Part shown: positions 53,188 to 64,000 of the stretch, in pieces
Numbering within the stretch: the first letter of the stretch is position 1
How the letters are laid out: every line of letters starts with the position of its first letter
Source of the DNA: Anthostomella pinea
Lineage: Eukaryota; Ascomycota; Sordariomycetes; Xylariales; Xylariaceae
Reading direction: 5' to 3'
Assembly: GCA_963556695.1 (NCBI GenBank)
Contig: CAUWAG010000003.1
Span: 7,564,001 to 7,628,000 of the forward strand
DNA length: 64,000 nucleotides
Made by a program: the position numbers and the translations under genes
Notes under the pieces: generated by a model
The model's database searches: none
Told to the model about the DNA's origin: nothing
The model's input: the letters and a program-made list of their open reading frames with translations, nothing else

Positions 53188-56100
53188 TCACCCTTCCGTG
53201 CCAGTCGTCACAGAATTGCTCGGCCTAGGACCCAGCCCCGAGTTGCGCCACTCCCTACGTTGGCCATTCTCAGGGGGCGCCGGTTGGTTGTCATTGCGTT
53301 CGGGCTGGTTCGTATAAGGCGGTTGGCCGTTGCCGGGCTTCCGCCATTTCTGCGGCGGCGTCCCTTGGGCCGTGGTGAATGGAACTGTTGGCTCCGGCAT
53401 TACGGGACGTACGCTGCTGGCCTGCTGCCACAGTGCGGGATCTGTATCGACTCGGGTGGCCATGGGTCTTTTGTTATCTTGCCGGCCAACAAATTCGGTG
53501 TTGTCGTACTGCCTCGCGCCACCATTGGCAGAGCGACCTTCAATACGCTTGAGGATCTCCTTTGTAGTGATCTCACCGTTGTGGGCGAACAAGGTCGAAT
53601 CACTGAGGAAGTCCATGAGCTCAGCTGGAACCTGAGAACGATTGTTAGTAAAAATATCGCGTCGAAAGGATCAATCCACTAACCATGCACATGTCCTCAT
53701 TGTATTGTATCAGCTCTTCCACGCAGGCCACTGCTATCATTGGCTCGTCCGAAAAGCTCGGAGCCTTGGTGTTGGGAAATAGTATGTTGGGCGCTATGAC
53801 ACGGGCTAGATTGTGGACATCCATTCGGGAGCCCGTGTCCTCGTCAACTTGGTGGAAAGTAGCCACCCACTTGAGGAAACTGAACAAGACTTCCAAGGTA
53901 TCCCGGTGGGTTTGCGGGAGCAGACAACAGGTCAGATGCAGACACTGCCGCCTCTTATCGGGGTCTTTCATCTTCGTGGCTGCTACCCACAGGCTATAGA
54001 GCTTGTGTGTCATAAGCGGATCCGGCAGTTCGCGTAGATACCGCTTGAGAAGTGCTGCGAGTTGGTGAGGTGTTTCGTCGTTCCACCTGATGGCATCGCA
54101 GCCATCTCTATCCACTGCTGCAACCTGCTCCGTAAGTTTCTTGATGTTGCCATTCTTCCGGAAGACACCCTCGACCGAGAGATCCTTGTTCTTGAGGGCT
54201 ATGATCGTGTCCTCCACAATTGCAGGTATGCGGAGAGCACCGGGCCCGACACCGTCAGTAGAGTCGGCACCATCTCGTTCAACGATGATCTCCAATGGAA
54301 CACCGAAGACGCCCTTCTTTTTGCCGACTTTGCGAGTGTCGTTCTTGCCGAACGCCTTGCCAAACTTGTTCCAAAACGTGGCCTTTCGTGCTTCGATAAG
54401 ACCGAGCAGTTCCTCGAGTGTAAATTCAGGGTCGAGCATCGGTTGCATGGCGGATACTGCGACATGACGAACGATGAAATATTCCAGACCAGACAGCTCG
54501 GAGAAGAATTTCCGGCCACCCTTCTGTTCGCCCAGAGGCCTGAGGTCGGCATCTCGTCCTCCAGACATATTCCTCTGATGACCTGCGCCAAAAGAAGGCT
54601 CCGTGGCGGCCGACCGAAACAACTCTTGGCGCGCACTCTTAGTGGGCTGCTGTTCTCGAGCTTGCTCGGCCGCAACAATCCGGGGAATGTCGTCAAGAGT
54701 CAGGGCATCCTGATGTCCAAAGTATTGCTCCGTCGTGCCCGATCCGGCCTCTCCTTCCTCGTCGATCTGTAGGGCCCTGTTCCGTGGGCCTCCACCCGCA
54801 CCAGCAGACCCAGGGCGACCCTCGGGCCCGTCCATGATTCTCGATGTCCGAGCCTTCCTAAGGCTAGATGATAAGTGCTTGTCTAGACGCGTGCTTCTTA
54901 ACCTGCGCACATCATTGAGAGTGCTCTCATAGGACGACTCTCTCTGGTGACGCTCTAGCTCGCCAGTGTCTGACCTAGACCGAGAATCCGAGCTGAGCAT
55001 TGCTGGAGTGGTGTCCATGGAAAGTCTGCGGCCATCCGCGGAGGTGTATGACTCGGCATTAGGATCGTCTGCAGACTCTGGAAGTGCGCCACTGCTTCGG
55101 AGGATCTCCAATAGGCGCGCCAAGGCTACCTTCAGGAGGAAAATATACTGTTGGAGCTTTGATATCTGCTCGAGGGGCTGCCCTTGCTCTCCAATCTGTG
55201 TTTCGCATTGTATGCAGTAGATCTTTTGATCTCGGTGCACCCCGGCTTCATCCAACAAAGCCTTCCCGAGCTCATTTCCACACCGCGAGCAATTCACGCA
55301 AGATAGATGCCATCTGCTGTCACCACTCACGGCGCATTCGTTCTCGATGGGCTTCCGGCACAGCGTACATTGGTCTGAATCGTTGGCTGACAGCCTCGAC
55401 ATGCCTAGGGTGATCTGTGAGGAGTCGTCATCGTTCTTCATGGAGTCGAGTATGCTGAGGTCGTCAAGGAACTGATACAATGCATCCGAGCTTTTGTTTT
55501 CTTTCTCGATTTTGAGTGTTCCCTGGAGGCATATCCTGATGAGCAGCTTCAGGTAGTGTGCAAGTCCCGTGACAAGAGACAACAGTTCTTGGGTGACTCC
55601 CACTTTCCGCACACCCGTGTCTTGGGTTTTTGAAAGTAAGGAGAAGAAGGAGACGATCTTCTTGCATAGTAGTTTTGCCTCTCGTCCATATGACAACCCT
55701 ATGTATAAATGTTAGCAGGGCGAGGAAATATTTCGGAATGGGCACTTCGTACCCTTCATATCAGACTTCTTCATGGTCCCATCAAGTCTGTCGGCAGATT
55801 TGAACAGAATCTCCACGTGAAGGATGAACTTCTTCGCCACGAAAACCCCGTCGATATAAGCACCGTTACTGACATGAAGTAGCATGTCGGAGATGCAAGC
55901 AGCAGATGACTCTTCAAATGTCGATAGGACACTCCAGATGCGGTAGACCTTTTCTTCCATAGCTTCCTCTTCCAGTCGTATGAGATCCCGACTTTCAGCG
56001 TCTGCTGGCTCTGGGCGAGGCTCATCTGATTCTTGTGGTGAAGTGAGCCTAACATTCCAAAACTTATGAATCATATAGCACTCGGGGTGCCAATGCTGAT

Positions 56101-56871
56101 TTTGACCATTGCGGAAGATCTCGACAAACTGCTTCAGAATAGCAGTCTTACAGCCATTGCATCGCTGAGCAAACTGGGTCGAGTAGTGGTAGTGGCAATA
56201 GACATGCCCATCGTGCTCGTAGTAGCTATCCTGGGCCCCAAAGACAGTTGAGCAAAGGGAACATGTAAAGTGGTCGACGTGGTACTTCCGATCGAGGGCG
56301 GTGATGTAGGATCCACGAAGAGCACCACCGCATTGGTAGCATAATAGACCCAGTCGTCGAAAGTAATCCGTCTCGCATAATGGGTACTGGCCGCCATTCT
56401 CTTCGTCATCTGCTGGGAAAAACTTGGATGCCACGATCTGGCCACAGTCCTGGTTCCCAACCACAGGTCAGCTTCGAACACAGTCGGTATGTCGGACACA
56501 GGGTCACTCACCCGGCACTTGAAACAATCCAAGTGGAAGGTTCCCTCCAAGGCCCGCACAAATTGTCCCGTCAGAGGCTCACCACACTTTGCACATGTGC
56601 GAAGCGTCCCGCTGGGTGTTCTGCCACTTCGTCCCCTGGACCTGTTCCGCTCACTGCTCCGTCTTGGGTCGCTGTGGGCACTTGGCACCGCGCTGGGGGC
56701 AGGCGATCCTGGGGGTCGGTATGGCGTGTATTGTCCGTTCGGTTGCATCGGGCTTGGAGTCATGTTTCGTCGCTCGCCGTCAAGCTGGTAGCCGCCATCG
56801 CTGGCCGGCGGGGGATGCCCGTGGACTCGGTCACCAGCAGTCAGACCGCCTCCATAGTCAGAGCCCATCAT
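53188..56871 (-). CDS. LRG1: LIM-domain RhoGAP (Lrg1-type)
   Basis: Four exons: 56871-56512, 56449-55753, 55698-53684 and 53631-53188, 1,171 residues. The start is MMGSDYGG (56871); a Pro/Ser-rich N-terminus follows. LIM1 starts near residue 93 (CAKCGEPL..CFKCRDCGQ, joined across intron 1), LIM2 follows (CYQCGGALRG..CSLCSTVFG) and LIM3 lies near 463-517 (CTLCRKPIEN..CSRCGNELG). The RhoGAP domain spans about 816-1003 (FGVPLE, VEGVFRKNGNIKKL with the arginine finger near 867, YLRELPDPLMTHKL, LARVIAPNILFPN). The Gln/Pro-rich C-terminus is encoded by the last exon. Fungal Lrg1 is a GAP for Rho1 that restrains cell-wall integrity signalling and shapes hyphal tips; this role is transferred from the family. 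Confidence 0.92.
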
Positions 56872-59022
56872 GGCGACCAAAATGACAGCCTATTCCAGTC
56901 CCGTGAGTGGGGAGTGAGTATCGCCCGTTGTGAAGCTGGCAGCTGGACTGATCAAAGGACGCAACGGTGTGATTATCGTAGGGTGGTGGTTATGTTGTCC
57001 GACCGCAGACATTGGCATTGGGGCGCCAACTTTACTCCCTTCGCTTTCTCGCTCACGATGGTATGTGCGACAAGGTGCGGATGCCAGGTCCAAAAGGCAG
57101 GGCTGGGCAGGACGAGGAATTAGGCAGGCAGTCGGTCGCTATGTCTATTGTTCGAAGGCGAAAACAGGCCTTGCAGACGTGATCGTGGTCGGGAGGCTGA
57201 AAGGACTCTGCAGCAGGTTTATGCAGAGCAGAGGATTGGCTTATGGACCCTGGCGATGCGAGCGGGACGAAATTGGAGTTCTGCGCTGAGGGAGGAGAGT
57301 TGGTTGGTCGAAGAAAGGGACCGGCAGTGCTGGCCAGGAACTCAGCTGGGCTGTAGTCAATGGGTTGAGGGAGTGACGGCGGGACATGGGCTGGAGCGTT
57401 GTTCGTTGAATGAATGAGCGTACGCGGCCGTAGTCGAAGTCGAAGTCGCGGTTGGTCGAAGCGAAGTCGCAGGTGTAGATGTGGTGGACGACGTGATGGT
57501 GATCGTGGTCGAAGTCGTACGTGATGGATTTGGGGATAGTATCGCACAGCAATGTACGTAACCCTGTATACCTGAGGTACTGGGTTTCGTGGGTTCGCTG
57601 TGGTAGAGGGGGAGGATGCTCGTTGCCGGCAAGATGCAACCCCAAGTAGGCGCCGTAGCTAGAAACTGCAAGCTGCCACAGCACGGGGGAGGGGGGGTAA
57701 ATGGACGGAAGACAAAGGGGGACCAGTGGGCGGTCAGGTATCGAGTGCTGCCCGAGTCCGAGGAAGATTACGGCAGTGGACGGTGGAATGGGCGGATTCC
57801 CTCGAACCTCGCGCGGTGCAGGTGCAGGTGCAGGTGCAGTCAATTCATCAATAAACCAACTTGCAGACGGTCGAGTTCAAAAATCAACAACTGGAAGCAT
57901 CGAACATTGAAGGACGCCGGGCGACGGGCCGAAGACTCAAGACTGACTGCCAGAGTTATTGCGGCAGGTACATGGGTACGTAGGGATTCCGCCTCGGGCT
58001 TTGAGGATCTCAAGAGTGCAGTTGAATTATTGACCTGGAATTATTGACCTGACGTGCCGGATTGACCCCTTCTTTGCTCCTTGGCACCTCACTTGAAGTC
58101 ACAGCCCATGCTGCGGCGCCCATCCCAGCACGGTGTGTGCACGGTCTGCCTCACGTGATGTGATTACAGCTGGCGGCGGTCTATGTTAGCGGTCAAGTCC
58201 GCTGTAAATTCAGAGGGGTGCCGCCCCAAACACAGAACATTGAACATTCTATTCGCGTCTTACTTCCCGGCTTCAAACTGACGCGCGCTTGCACGTGTTT
58301 CATTCCAACGATTGTGGAAGTGTGTGCATATGCCTTTGTGAATCATGAGTGAACAGGTTGATGCTTCCGCTTGCCTCAATATGCAGGAGCAAGGTCATCG
58401 GCGAGATGTAAACTTGCTTTATACTACATACCAGCACTGCCTGCTGAGAACATTAAACCCATACCAGTCAGAATAGACTCTCTTGTTTGACCATGACAGA
58501 GGTAAAATAAGACATCGTACCCGTAGCCACAATTCATTGCCAAGAGACAAAGATATCACCCCATATATAGTGCATCATGTCCTGTGATGCTGCCATGTCT
58601 CTCTGAACTTCCATTCACCGGTTACCTCATTCATCAGCCAACCTCCTAACTGAGCATGAGAGTCTGGTGGCTGTACTTCAAATCGGATGTGGCTTGTTGT
58701 TTTATACCCCACATTGAGGATTGACAGTCTTGTTATTGCTTTCACCATCCTTCAACGTCAACAGGTCAGGCCTGATATCTGCCGGCTAGGTACGTACAAC
58801 TCACATACAACCCTGATTGCTTGTTTATATGTAAAGTTTAATGTAGCAGAACTTATATGAAAAAATATGAAAAATGCGATTTGCTTTTCAACCCGCTTGC
58901 TAGAAACACCATCGCACTTTCTGTCGCCATATTCCGAACCTCACCCTTCACTTACACCAGCACGGCCTGCGATCTCCCCTTGAGCATCCTCTCCAATTAC
59001 CAGACCGATATGACCGGCATAG
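56872..59022. other. Long divergent intergenic region upstream of LRG1
   Basis: 2.15 kb without a credible gene. A perfect (GGTGCA)4 run lies at 57815-57838 and Arg/Thr-biased repetitive sequence (GTCGAAGTC units) around 57428-57470. A 200-codon minus-strand ORF (57241-57843) is low-complexity and unsupported. A long LRG1 5' leader is plausible. Confidence 0.4.
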
Positions 59023-60486
59023 ATGGAAAGGCAGACAGAGGTGGAAATCTTGATTCACATTGGCGCTCCAAGTAGGGCAGCTGATGACGCGAGGTACCGG
59101 GCTCTAGCTGCTGCCTACCAAGAGTTTGAGCCAGTCGAACATGCTCATCTACCACCCCAGCTGCGTTCCAGCATCGGCATCGAGGAAGACCAGCATACTC
59201 CAGCTCCTCAAGGGTCGCAGCCGGGGCTGGATCAGGACGATGTCTCCACGGACGTGCCGTCAAGTGGAAGACTCGGTTCCTTGAAGTCACCGCAGGCCTC
59301 GTTCCGAAGCGTCATCGACAATGCGGGCTCACCACGGCTTCGAGCAAGACAGGTGCTGCTTTCAAGCCCTGTCGGTCCTGGAGATACTACGATACCAGCA
59401 ACACAGTCATCATGGCAAACACCACCCAGTGTAGTGGAGGACTCATATCCCATGAATCACATGCACATTACTAGTCTATCTTCTCCGACCCGAGTTCTAG
59501 AGCACTACCTGCATCAGTTCGAATCTCCCTCAGGGTCTTCAAAGACCAACACGTCTCCCTCAGGGTCTGCGAAGACCAACACGCAGCATAGTGGAAGGGG
59601 CGCAACCCATAAGAGTTCTTCCCTGAGTGCGAGCCAGCCCAGTTTGCCCAGAAGACTCTTTACTTCAGTGGTCCCATGTACACCATCTGTGATTCCTTGC
59701 AGCCCAAGGCACAACCCTCCTTCTGACTCATCAAGTTTTCTTGGAAGAGACTCATCGGGGCACCGCGACAGAAGCGTACAAATACAGCGACAGGGACCAA
59801 CATCTGATGAGGTGACCTCTGATAACATCATCGAGGAAACCACCATCATGTCGTCTTCGCAAGCATCCGCAGACACTAGAGCCGACTCGGAACCGCCGCC
59901 GAAACGACACCAGCCCGACTTGCCCAGCACGAGTCCAAGGGCGCTGATGCGGGCATCGAGCGACATCGGACCAAGAACAACATCCGAACAGAAGTCACTC
60001 ATCACCGTGGCCTTCCTCGACGTCCACGGCTTCACATACGAGAGTCTGGAACTCCGCGCCCCGAAGCCCCCAACGTCGGTCCTGCACCTGGAACCGCCCG
60101 ACCTGGTCACGCCCAGTCTTCAGAAGCTGGCCCGGGCCCTCGAGATCCCGAAACGCTTCCGGCCGAAGGAGCAGAAGAGGGACCTCCGGCCCTTCGAGCG
60201 CGGCCACTGGCTGCTGGACTGCTCGTCGTGGGAGCCGCAGCTCAGGCGCGATGCCTGGGCCTACCTGGCCAACTACATCGGGACGGGGGTCGCGGGCTGG
60301 GGCATCTGGTGCAAGAGGGACCCCGAGTTCCAGTGGCTGCGAACATATTGCTTTGGTGGCGTTGCTGCACACATCTACTTGCTGTTGTACTTGGCTTCCC
60401 AGCGAACCATTCTTTACACCGGCAGCACTTGGGTAGACGGAGATAGAATCGAGGTTATTACGATGGGCGCGAGGGATAAGCAGTGA
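59023..60486 (+). CDS. Protein of unknown function with a conserved-looking C-terminal domain
   Basis: Single exon, 487 residues, starting MERQTEVEILIHIGAPSR. The middle (about 50-320) is Ser/Pro/Thr-rich and disordered, and includes a 30-bp tandem duplication (59524-59583) that repeats a ten-residue SPSGS-KTNT unit. From about residue 330 the composition changes to a compact domain: ITVAFLDVHGFTYESLELR, then RPFERGHWLLDCSSW, WAYLANYIGTGVAGWGIWCKRD, and a hydrophobic YCFGGVAAHIYLLLYLASQR. The aromatic-rich end could be buried or membrane-associated; a Trp- and Gly-rich fold is visible but I do not recognise the family. No catalytic signature is evident. Confidence 0.8.
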   Translation: MERQTEVEILIHIGAPSRAADDARYRALAAAYQEFEPVEHAHLPPQLRSSIGIEEDQHTPAPQGSQPGLDQDDVSTDVPSSGRLGSLKSPQASFRSVIDNAGSPRLRARQVLLSSPVGPGDTTIPATQSSWQTPPSVVEDSYPMNHMHITSLSSPTRVLEHYLHQFESPSGSSKTNTSPSGSAKTNTQHSGRGATHKSSSLSASQPSLPRRLFTSVVPCTPSVIPCSPRHNPPSDSSSFLGRDSSGHRDRSVQIQRQGPTSDEVTSDNIIEETTIMSSSQASADTRADSEPPPKRHQPDLPSTSPRALMRASSDIGPRTTSEQKSLITVAFLDVHGFTYESLELRAPKPPTSVLHLEPPDLVTPSLQKLARALEIPKRFRPKEQKRDLRPFERGHWLLDCSSWEPQLRRDAWAYLANYIGTGVAGWGIWCKRDPEFQWLRTYCFGGVAAHIYLLLYLASQRTILYTGSTWVDGDRIEVITMGARDKQ

Positions 60487-60958
60487 GACGTGGGGCTTAT
60501 GGATGTGCGGTTGGAAAATGGACCTCTTGCATAAGGACGGCGCTCGGATTCTAGCATAAGAGTTTCTGGGCGGTGGGTTAGAGGGCAAGGCATATTGACA
60601 TCTTTAATGAGACTGCGGACTTGATGACAACCATGTTACTTGGACCTTGCTACTTCATCTCCCTCATCCTACTCATCTTATTTGAGGGCTCAACGTGACT
60701 GTGAGTAGCAACTTCAAGCATGGCGGGCAAACAACAAGCAAAACGCAGACGCTTTACACAAATCGAAAGATGAATCATCTTATTTACACAACAGTCAACT
60801 CCTGCTAGGCTTTACAAGTAATCTGAATAGTACACGAGAGGATATACATATCCGTCGCCAGAAATATCTATTCCGGCCATCCCAGCAGATATGAAGCACG
60901 AACCAAACGTTCGCAGGCCTCCAGTCGACAGAACGGGAAAATGTAATAACATGAAATG
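60487..60958. other. Intergenic between convergent genes
   Basis: 3' flanks only; nothing recognised. Confidence 0.4.
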
Positions 60959-61996
60959 TTAGTGAACGGGAGACACTTCGCGACCCAGAACAGCGTCATG
61001 GTCCTTATGGTATCTGTCAACCTCTGCCTTGGCAATATCCAGGTACGGCTATATTGTCGTTAGCTTAGGAGACCCGGGGCATTGGCAGAATATGAACATA
61101 CCTGACGCTCTGAGTCCTGGAGGGCTCGCCACTCCTTGCTGATATTGATGGTGGCCTCGACTATGCTGTGGTTTGCGTAGTCGCCAGTAGCCCATCTGGC
61201 CTTCGTGAACAGACTAAACGGGGTTGATGGTCGCTTGGGTTGACGCTCGTCTTTGATGGTCCTCGCGTTCAGCTTGGCCTTTGGGATGTTGTACTTCGTC
61301 TTCAGCAACTTGCGAGCCTTGTTGGCGGCGACAATCTGCTGGGGAGTATGGCTCTCCACCCATGCCTTGTAAGCTGCAGCGTTGAGGAGCTTGTTATCGT
61401 GGGCAAGGACCTCGAGGCGCTACGAAATGTCAGCACGGGGCCAGGGGTGCAGGGAAACCCAAACCCGGAGGAAGACAGACCTGCCTCTCCGGGGGCGATA
61501 TTTTTTTGTATTCCTCGGCAATCGCCGCCATTCTGCTACCAAGAGGCCCAGAGCCTCTGGGTTGTCCTTCCGAGGTTTGCGCCAAGTAGATGGGCCATTT
61601 GTCCGCCGGTAGAGATTTCGGTTCGGTGTCATACAAGGCGGTTTCCCTGAGCTCCCTACGTTCCGTGACAACCTTCTTTTTCTCAGCTAAGAATTGCCTT
61701 CGTTCTTCTTTCTCTTTTGTCGCGGCCTCTCTCGCCTCTCTGTTCTCTCGCGCACGTTGTTGCTTCTTGGTCTCGGGTGCCTTCTCGGTCGCCTTCTTTG
61801 TCTTTTCGACAGTGGTAGATTTGGTGGACTTGGTGGATCCTTTGGGACGGCCTGCAGTAGCATAGCTTCGAGAGATGACGATGTAGCTGAAGCTCGAGCT
61901 GCCGGCTCCTCGGGTGACCACAATGGAGCTGGGCGACGTAACCACGGCGGCCGAGCGCAGCTGTTTGGTTGCAGCGCGCCCAATGGAGGACAGCAT
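60959..61996 (-). CDS. Mitochondrial HMG-box protein (mtDNA-packaging type)
   Basis: Three exons: 61996-61481, 61419-61102 and 61048-60959, 307 residues. The N-terminus MLSSIGRAATKQLRSAAVV is basic, hydroxylated and lacks acids, as a mitochondrial presequence should. A Lys/Glu/Arg-rich helical stretch (about 60-115) is followed by a divergent first HMG-like box (PADKWPIYLAQTSEG..RMAAIAEEYKKISPPERQ, about 125-195). A clearer second HMG box lies at about 232-295 (KRPSTPFSLFTKARW..ISKEWRALQDSERQPYLD). Two boxes behind a presequence match the fungal mtHMG1/Abf2 type that bends and compacts mitochondrial DNA. Nuclear function is possible for this family, so localisation is an inference. Confidence 0.82.
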
Positions 61997-62443
61997 GGCG
62001 GGGGATTCTTGCTCGAGGACGCTGTAGACTGTGCGTGTTGGTGATCCGGTGCGAGAACTCAGTCAGTCGTCAGTGGTAGCTCTCCAATGAGGGTTGCGAC
62101 TGAGACAAGTGAAGGAATCGGAAGCTTGTTGGTTTGGCCAGCCCCATGTTTATTTCACACACACGACAAGCTTGAGCTCACAACAGGCAAGAGCTCAGGT
62201 ACCTTGGCCTTGGTACCGGTGCCTTGCAGCGAACGCATGGTTCCAGCCCCATGCCCCCACCCTGATGGAAATTAGTGAAACACCCCCTCAAGCCACACCA
62301 CGAGCCACAGTCAAAGAGCCGCACGCTGTGGAGTCCCGGTTTATTCCACTGCTTATGCCAAATGCAAACATTTGTGTCACATGCTTTCCAAGCATTCACT
62401 CTCTAACCTCCTCCATCGTCGTCTACGCACCCACCACGCGAAC
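61997..62443. promoter_or_regulatory. Divergent promoter region between the HMG-box gene and PRP5
   Basis: 447 bp between two divergent starts; must hold both promoters. No specific site claimed. Confidence 0.45.
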
Positions 62444-64000
62444 ATGGATTCAGCGAAGCAAGCCGCCCGCCGCGCCAGAGTAGAGGCATATAAGAAGAAA
62501 AAGCAGCAAGAAGAGCAGGCACAGACTTCCGGACGATCACAACCAGCACAGACTTCTGGACGATCACAACCAGCACAAGCACCACAACCTTCGCAATCAT
62601 CGCGATCGTCGCGATCGTCGCAATCGTCGCGATCGTCGCAACCGTCGCGATCGTCGCAACCGTCGCAGCCGTCACAGCCACCCCGAACTGCCGCCAAGTT
62701 TCAACCGAAGCCCATCACGAAGCAATGGGCTCCGGCCTCGAAGACCTTCGCTCTCCCAAAACCGAAGCAGGTCCTACAGAAGCGAAAGCTAGCGTTCGCG
62801 GAAGAGGAGAAATCAGAGAGAAAACCACCGAAGTTGTCCTCTGTGCCCTTCCCTCAAGATGCTACACCCTCCGAGATCCAGGAGGACGAGCAGGATGAGC
62901 AACTGGATAAGCTTGCCGGCACAGAGGAAGAGGAGGCTGCTGCCGCTCGAGAGGAAAGAGAGCGACGAGAAGAGCAAAGCAACGAATCGGCCAACGTCGC
63001 TCCCACGGGAGATGCTATGGAGGTCGACGAGGACGAGGGTCAGGGCGAGGATGTTGACCCCCTGGATGCTTTCATGAACGATTTGGACACTAAACCGAAG
63101 GCCAAGGCCGCTCCCAAGGTAAGTAGCGACAGCAAAGCCACACAAGAGCCCGAAGCGTACTTCAGCGACGACGAATACGATTATCGCAACAAAGGAACTG
63201 CCGAACCTGAAGCGTACATGGCCCTTGCGGCAAAGGCGCGCAGAAAGAAGGACATCCCGGTCCACGATTATAGCAAGCTCGGCCTTCAACCAATCCGAAA
63301 GAAGTTCTGGGTCGAGCCAGCCGAGTTATCTGAGATGACAGAAGCTGAACTGGCAGATTTGCGCATCGAACTGGATGGAATCAAGGTTACCGGCAAGGAC
63401 GTACCGAAGCCAGTTCAAAGGTGGTCACAATGTGCTCTGTCACGAAGGACGCTCGATATAATCGGGAGCTTGGGTTTCGACAAGCCTACGCCTATCCAAA
63501 TGCAAGCGTTCCCGGCAATCATGTCTGGTCGGGATGTCGTCGGTGTGGCCAAGACTGGCTCTGGGAAGACGCTTGCGTTTCTACTGCCCATGTTCAGGCA
63601 TATAAAGGACCAGGCACCGCTCAAAGAAAATGATGGTCCTATTGGGTTGATAATGACCCCGACTCGTGAGCTGGCAACTCAAATTCATCGTGATTGCAAG
63701 CCGTTCCTGAAATCGATGGATCTCCGAGCTGTTTGTGCATACGGCGGCGCTCCCATCAAGGATCACATCGCGGAGCTGAAGAGAGGTGCGGAAATCGTGG
63801 TTTGCACACCGGGTCGTATGATCGATCTGTTGGCTGCTAACCAAGGGCGGGTTACGAACCTGAAGCGGGTATCGTACGTTGTTCTTGACGAGGCCGACAG
63901 GATGTTTGACATGGGCTTTGAGCCCCAGGTCATGAAAATCTTCGCCAACATGCGACCGGATCGTCAGACCATCCTCTTCTCCGCCACAATGCCCCGGATT
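62444..64000 (+). CDS. PRP5: PRP5, DEAD-box pre-mRNA splicing helicase (5' part)
   Basis: Open to the window end (519 codons seen) and continuing beyond it. It starts [21 protein letters not shown] 27-bp tandem duplication (62522-62575, unit QTSGRSQPA) is followed by a Ser/Arg/Gln run (about 62590-62680) resembling an RS-type region. An acidic stretch, then [13 protein letters not shown] and [11 protein letters not shown], are the Prp5-specific motifs before the helicase core. The core has the Q motif ([13 protein letters not shown]), motif I AKTGSGKT (369-376), [21 protein letters not shown] near 482 and SAT at the window edge. Prp5 remodels U2 snRNP and proofreads branch-site pairing during prespliceosome assembly. 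The C-terminal RecA domain is not visible. Confidence 0.93.
   Translation, partial: MDSAKQAARRARVEAYKKKKQQEEQAQTSGRSQPAQTSGRSQPAQAPQPSQSSRSSRSSQSSRSSQPSRSSQPSQPSQPPRTAAKFQPKPITKQWAPASKTFALPKPKQVLQKRKLAFAEEEKSERKPPKLSSVPFPQDATPSEIQEDEQDEQLDKLAGTEEEEAAAAREERERREEQSNESANVAPTGDAMEVDEDEGQGEDVDPLDAFMNDLDTKPKAKAAPKVSSDSKATQEPEAYFSDDEYDYRNKGTAEPEAYMALAAKARRKKDIPVHDYSKLGLQPIRKKFWVEPAELSEMTEAELADLRIELDGIKVTGKDVPKPVQRWSQCALSRRTLDIIGSLGFDKPTPIQMQAFPAIMSGRDVVGVAKTGSGKTLAFLLPMFRHIKDQAPLKENDGPIGLIMTPTRELATQIHRDCKPFLKSMDLRAVCAYGGAPIKDHIAELKRGAEIVVCTPGRMIDLLAANQGRVTNLKRVSYVVLDEADRMFDMGFEPQVMKIFANMRPDRQTILFSATMPRI

Noticed and set aside
57241..57843. 200-codon minus-strand ORF upstream of LRG1
   Set aside because: Low-complexity, spans a hexanucleotide repeat, no domain or splice support.
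1..64000. CRISPR arrays, operons or a biosynthetic gene cluster
   Set aside because: Eukaryotic gene structure throughout; no regularly spaced repeat-spacer array and no set of functionally linked pathway genes.

Overview
The window is nuclear DNA of a filamentous ascomycete (Pezizomycotina, most likely a Sordariomycete). The evidence is short GT-AG introns of about 50-100 nt with CTAAC/CTGAC branch sites, ascomycete-type proteins (arginine-specific carbamoyl-phosphate synthase, Lrg1-type LIM/RhoGAP, DUF2417 hydrolase, mitochondrial HMG-box protein), and a sharply bounded AT-rich block that looks like the product of repeat-induced point mutation (RIP). The species cannot be named from the sequence.

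Left arm (1-22.9 kb): gene-dense and GC-rich. In order: the 3' end of the arginine-specific CPSase large subunit (+); NPL4 (-), a PWWP-domain chromatin protein (-) and BRR2, the U5 snRNP helicase (-); an unrecognised coiled-coil protein (+); the clamp-loader subunit RFC2 (-); and a DUF2417 membrane alpha/beta-hydrolase (-).

Central block (22.9-41.35 kb): an AT-rich, gene-free island of about 18.4 kb. A perfect 28-bp inverted repeat lies at its two edges. Inside are a pogo/Fot1-like DDE transposon split by a complete but decayed Ty1/copia element, and that copia element is itself split by a 565-bp probable non-LTR insertion: three nested levels, each with its own target-site duplication. Seven solo LTRs of about 195-215 bp from several families, plus one weaker candidate, stand out as GC-rich islets in the AT-rich background, nearly all with 5-bp target-site duplications. 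They may have survived because each is shorter than the length RIP recognises.

Right arm (41.6-64 kb): a disordered protein gene broken by one in-frame TAG close to the island (-); an acidic/proline-rich protein (+); a UBE2Z-like E2 with a second UBC-like region, a 12-nt microexon and a GC-AG intron (-); an intron-containing tRNA-Leu(AAG) (+); ERG26 (+); the LIM/RhoGAP gene LRG1 (-); an unrecognised protein with a conserved-looking C-terminal half (+); a mitochondrial HMG-box protein (-); and the 5' part of PRP5, a DEAD-box splicing helicase that runs off the window (+).

The genes are mostly housekeeping (arginine and sterol synthesis, ubiquitin, replication, splicing) and form no evident cluster or shared pathway. 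Intron positions were assigned by eye from splice signals, frame and family conservation; no computation or database search was run.
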